From: Zhenhengia yiwuensis
Lineage (GTDB): Bacteria; Bacillota; Clostridia; Lachnospirales; Cellulosilyticaceae
DNA: 64,000 nucleotides
Direction: 5' to 3'
Assembly: GCF_014384995.1 (NCBI RefSeq)
Contig: NZ_JACRSY010000017.1
Location: 1 to 64,000 of the forward strand
The notes under the pieces are model-generated. The model searched no databases. It was given only the letters and a program-made list of their open reading frames with translations, and was not told the origin of the DNA. Every line of letters starts with the position of its first letter. The first letter of the stretch is position 1. Positions 62,906 to 64,000 of the stretch are shown one piece after another. Made by a program: the position numbers and the translations under genes.

Positions 62906-63289
62906 ATGGCATTCGGTGATAGATTAAAATCACTACGATTAGAAAAGGGTATCTCCCAAAGAGAGCTAGGGGATTTAATTGGTATCTCCGATAGGGTTGT
63001 GGGATATTATGAAGCAAATGATAGGTTTCCCAAAGATGAGTTAATATTAAAAAAGATTGCTGATTATTTTAATGTTTCAATGGATGATTTATTAGATAGA
63101 GATAATAATGTAAAAAAATTACCTTATGAAAAATTTATGGATACAGTAAAAGTACATTTTATGGGGGCTTCACCTGAAGATCAGGCAGCTATTTTTAATG
63201 ATATAACAGAAATATATTTTGAGAGTAAGCAAATTAATAAAGAGAAATTTAATCCTTATAAGAATAAAGATAATAAGAATAACCTCTAA
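62906..63289 (+). CDS. CI-like XRE repressor
   Basis: 127 residues. HTH_3: KGISQRELGDLIGISDRVVGYYE, then DRFPKDELILKKIADYFNVSMDDLLDR (in part). A short C-terminal part has no LexA-type peptidase, so release probably uses the ImmA-like protease coded next to it. AGAGGTG precedes the ATG. Confidence 0.9.
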   Translation: MAFGDRLKSLRLEKGISQRELGDLIGISDRVVGYYEANDRFPKDELILKKIADYFNVSMDDLLDRDNNVKKLPYEKFMDTVKVHFMGASPEDQAAIFNDITEIYFESKQINKEKFNPYKNKDNKNNL

Positions 63290-63456
63290 ATACATACTTC
63301 AAATACATTTTCCTATTCATTTAAAAGATTAAATAGCATAGAACAATCCAAACTTACACCAGTTCACCAATGAAATATACATAGTTCATAAAAGGAACAT
63401 GTCTCACATTATATGTGATGGAAGTATGATACTGATCTACAGGGGGAATTTTCTAA

Positions 63457-63903
63457 ATGAATATAGCATTACGTGTAAAAAATTTAATTAAACGACATGA
63501 GACACGCGACCCATTTAGAATTGCAAAGGATTTAGGGATTATTATCAAATACAGGCCTTATACAGAAACTAAAGGCTATTTTTTGAAAGTAAATACCAAC
63601 AAGTTTATTATAATCAATTCAAACTTAAGTGATTTAGAAAAACTGTTGGTATGCAGCCACGAGCTTGGACATGCTATTTTACATTCCAATAATAAATATG
63701 CTCTAACCTATGAAAAGGGGCTAGCAATGGTTCAGGATTTTACACTATTTCCTGTTAACTCAATTTATGAAAATCAAGCTAATAAATTTGCTGCCGAGCT
63801 TCTTATGGATTCAGAGTTTTTTGACAGTATATTTTCCAAACATACTGACTTAGATCCCAAGATTTATGAAGCTTTAATGAGATTAAGACATACTAGAATT
63901 TAA
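63457..63903 (+). CDS. ImmA/IrrE-family metallopeptidase
   Basis: 148 residues. HELGH (68-72) is the zinc-binding HExxH motif, with Glu in ENQANKFAAELLM as third ligand. In ICEBs1-type elements ImmA cuts the repressor to trigger induction, and the gene order here (repressor then protease) fits. GGGGGAA precedes the ATG. Confidence 0.92.
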   Translation: MNIALRVKNLIKRHETRDPFRIAKDLGIIIKYRPYTETKGYFLKVNTNKFIIINSNLSDLEKLLVCSHELGHAILHSNNKYALTYEKGLAMVQDFTLFPVNSIYENQANKFAAELLMDSEFFDSIFSKHTDLDPKIYEALMRLRHTRI

Positions 63904-63914
63904 TTACATAACAG

Positions 63915-63967
63915 AAAAGCAGGTCATTACTAACAGTTTATACTATCCGTTGCTATGACCTGCTTTT
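63915..63967 (+). terminator. Terminator of the repressor-protease unit
   Basis: AAAAGCAGGTCAT (63915-63927) pairs with ATGACCTGCTTTT (63955-63967), a 13-bp stem with T residues following. Confidence 0.88.
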
Positions 63968-64000
63968 TATTTACTTTTTATTATTCTTAAATACATTTAT

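Overview
The window looks like chromosome from a low-GC Firmicute of class Clostridia, probably Lachnospirales; a Cellulosilyticum-like organism is my guess from general resemblance only. The evidence is AT-rich DNA, strong AGGAGG-type ribosome sites with some TTG/GTG starts, the miaB-mutS-mutL-miaA-hfq cluster and an HK97-type clostridial prophage. No rRNA, tRNA or CRISPR array was seen.

Layout. (1) 1-20.9 kb is host core: mismatch repair, tRNA modification and hfq in one minus-strand operon; two cell-wall amidases facing each other; an SDR oxidoreductase; a chromosomal HNH-fold protein that has lost key histidines; a BrnQ transporter; a CvfB-like S1 protein; two tiny basic genes; an M42 aminopeptidase; a ferritin-like protein; a TIM-barrel enzyme; an alpha/beta hydrolase; and a probable small RNA at about 19.69-19.80 kb. 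(2) 21.1-25.1 kb is an accessory island with a broken tyrosine recombinase, a pair of large membrane/glycine-zipper proteins (one with an HNH-like nuclease motif) and a YkgJ-type cysteine cluster protein. (3) recD2 lies at 25.3-27.4 kb. (4) From about 27.5 kb to the right edge is a nearly complete siphovirus prophage, almost all on the minus strand. Read from right to left it holds: ImmA/IrrE peptidase and CI repressor (plus strand), Cro-like regulator, early and replication genes (DUF2800 nuclease, sigma-like factor, DUF2815, DNA polymerase A, antirepressor, MazF, primase-helicase, VRR-NUC, SNF2 helicase), HNH endonuclease, ParB-methyltransferase, amidoligase/cyclotransferase pair, terminases, portal, ClpP protease, capsid, connectors, tail proteins with a -1 frameshift in the tail chaperone, tape measure, tail endopeptidase, holin, endolysin and two overlapping serine recombinases. 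The right attachment site lies at or beyond the window edge.

Most striking feature. Between terminase and portal sits an abortive-infection gene of the Abi_2 (AbiD/AbiF) type with an intact HEPN RxxxxH motif. It is flanked by two copies of a short structured RNA unit (45 of 51 identical positions). Each copy ends in its own, unrelated terminator hairpin, and the upstream copy has a near-consensus promoter. This has the form of a protein toxin with an RNA partner, carried as prophage cargo. A second cargo unit at 38.1-38.7 kb has a parallel layout (promoter, structured RNA, terminator, small unknown protein, terminator).
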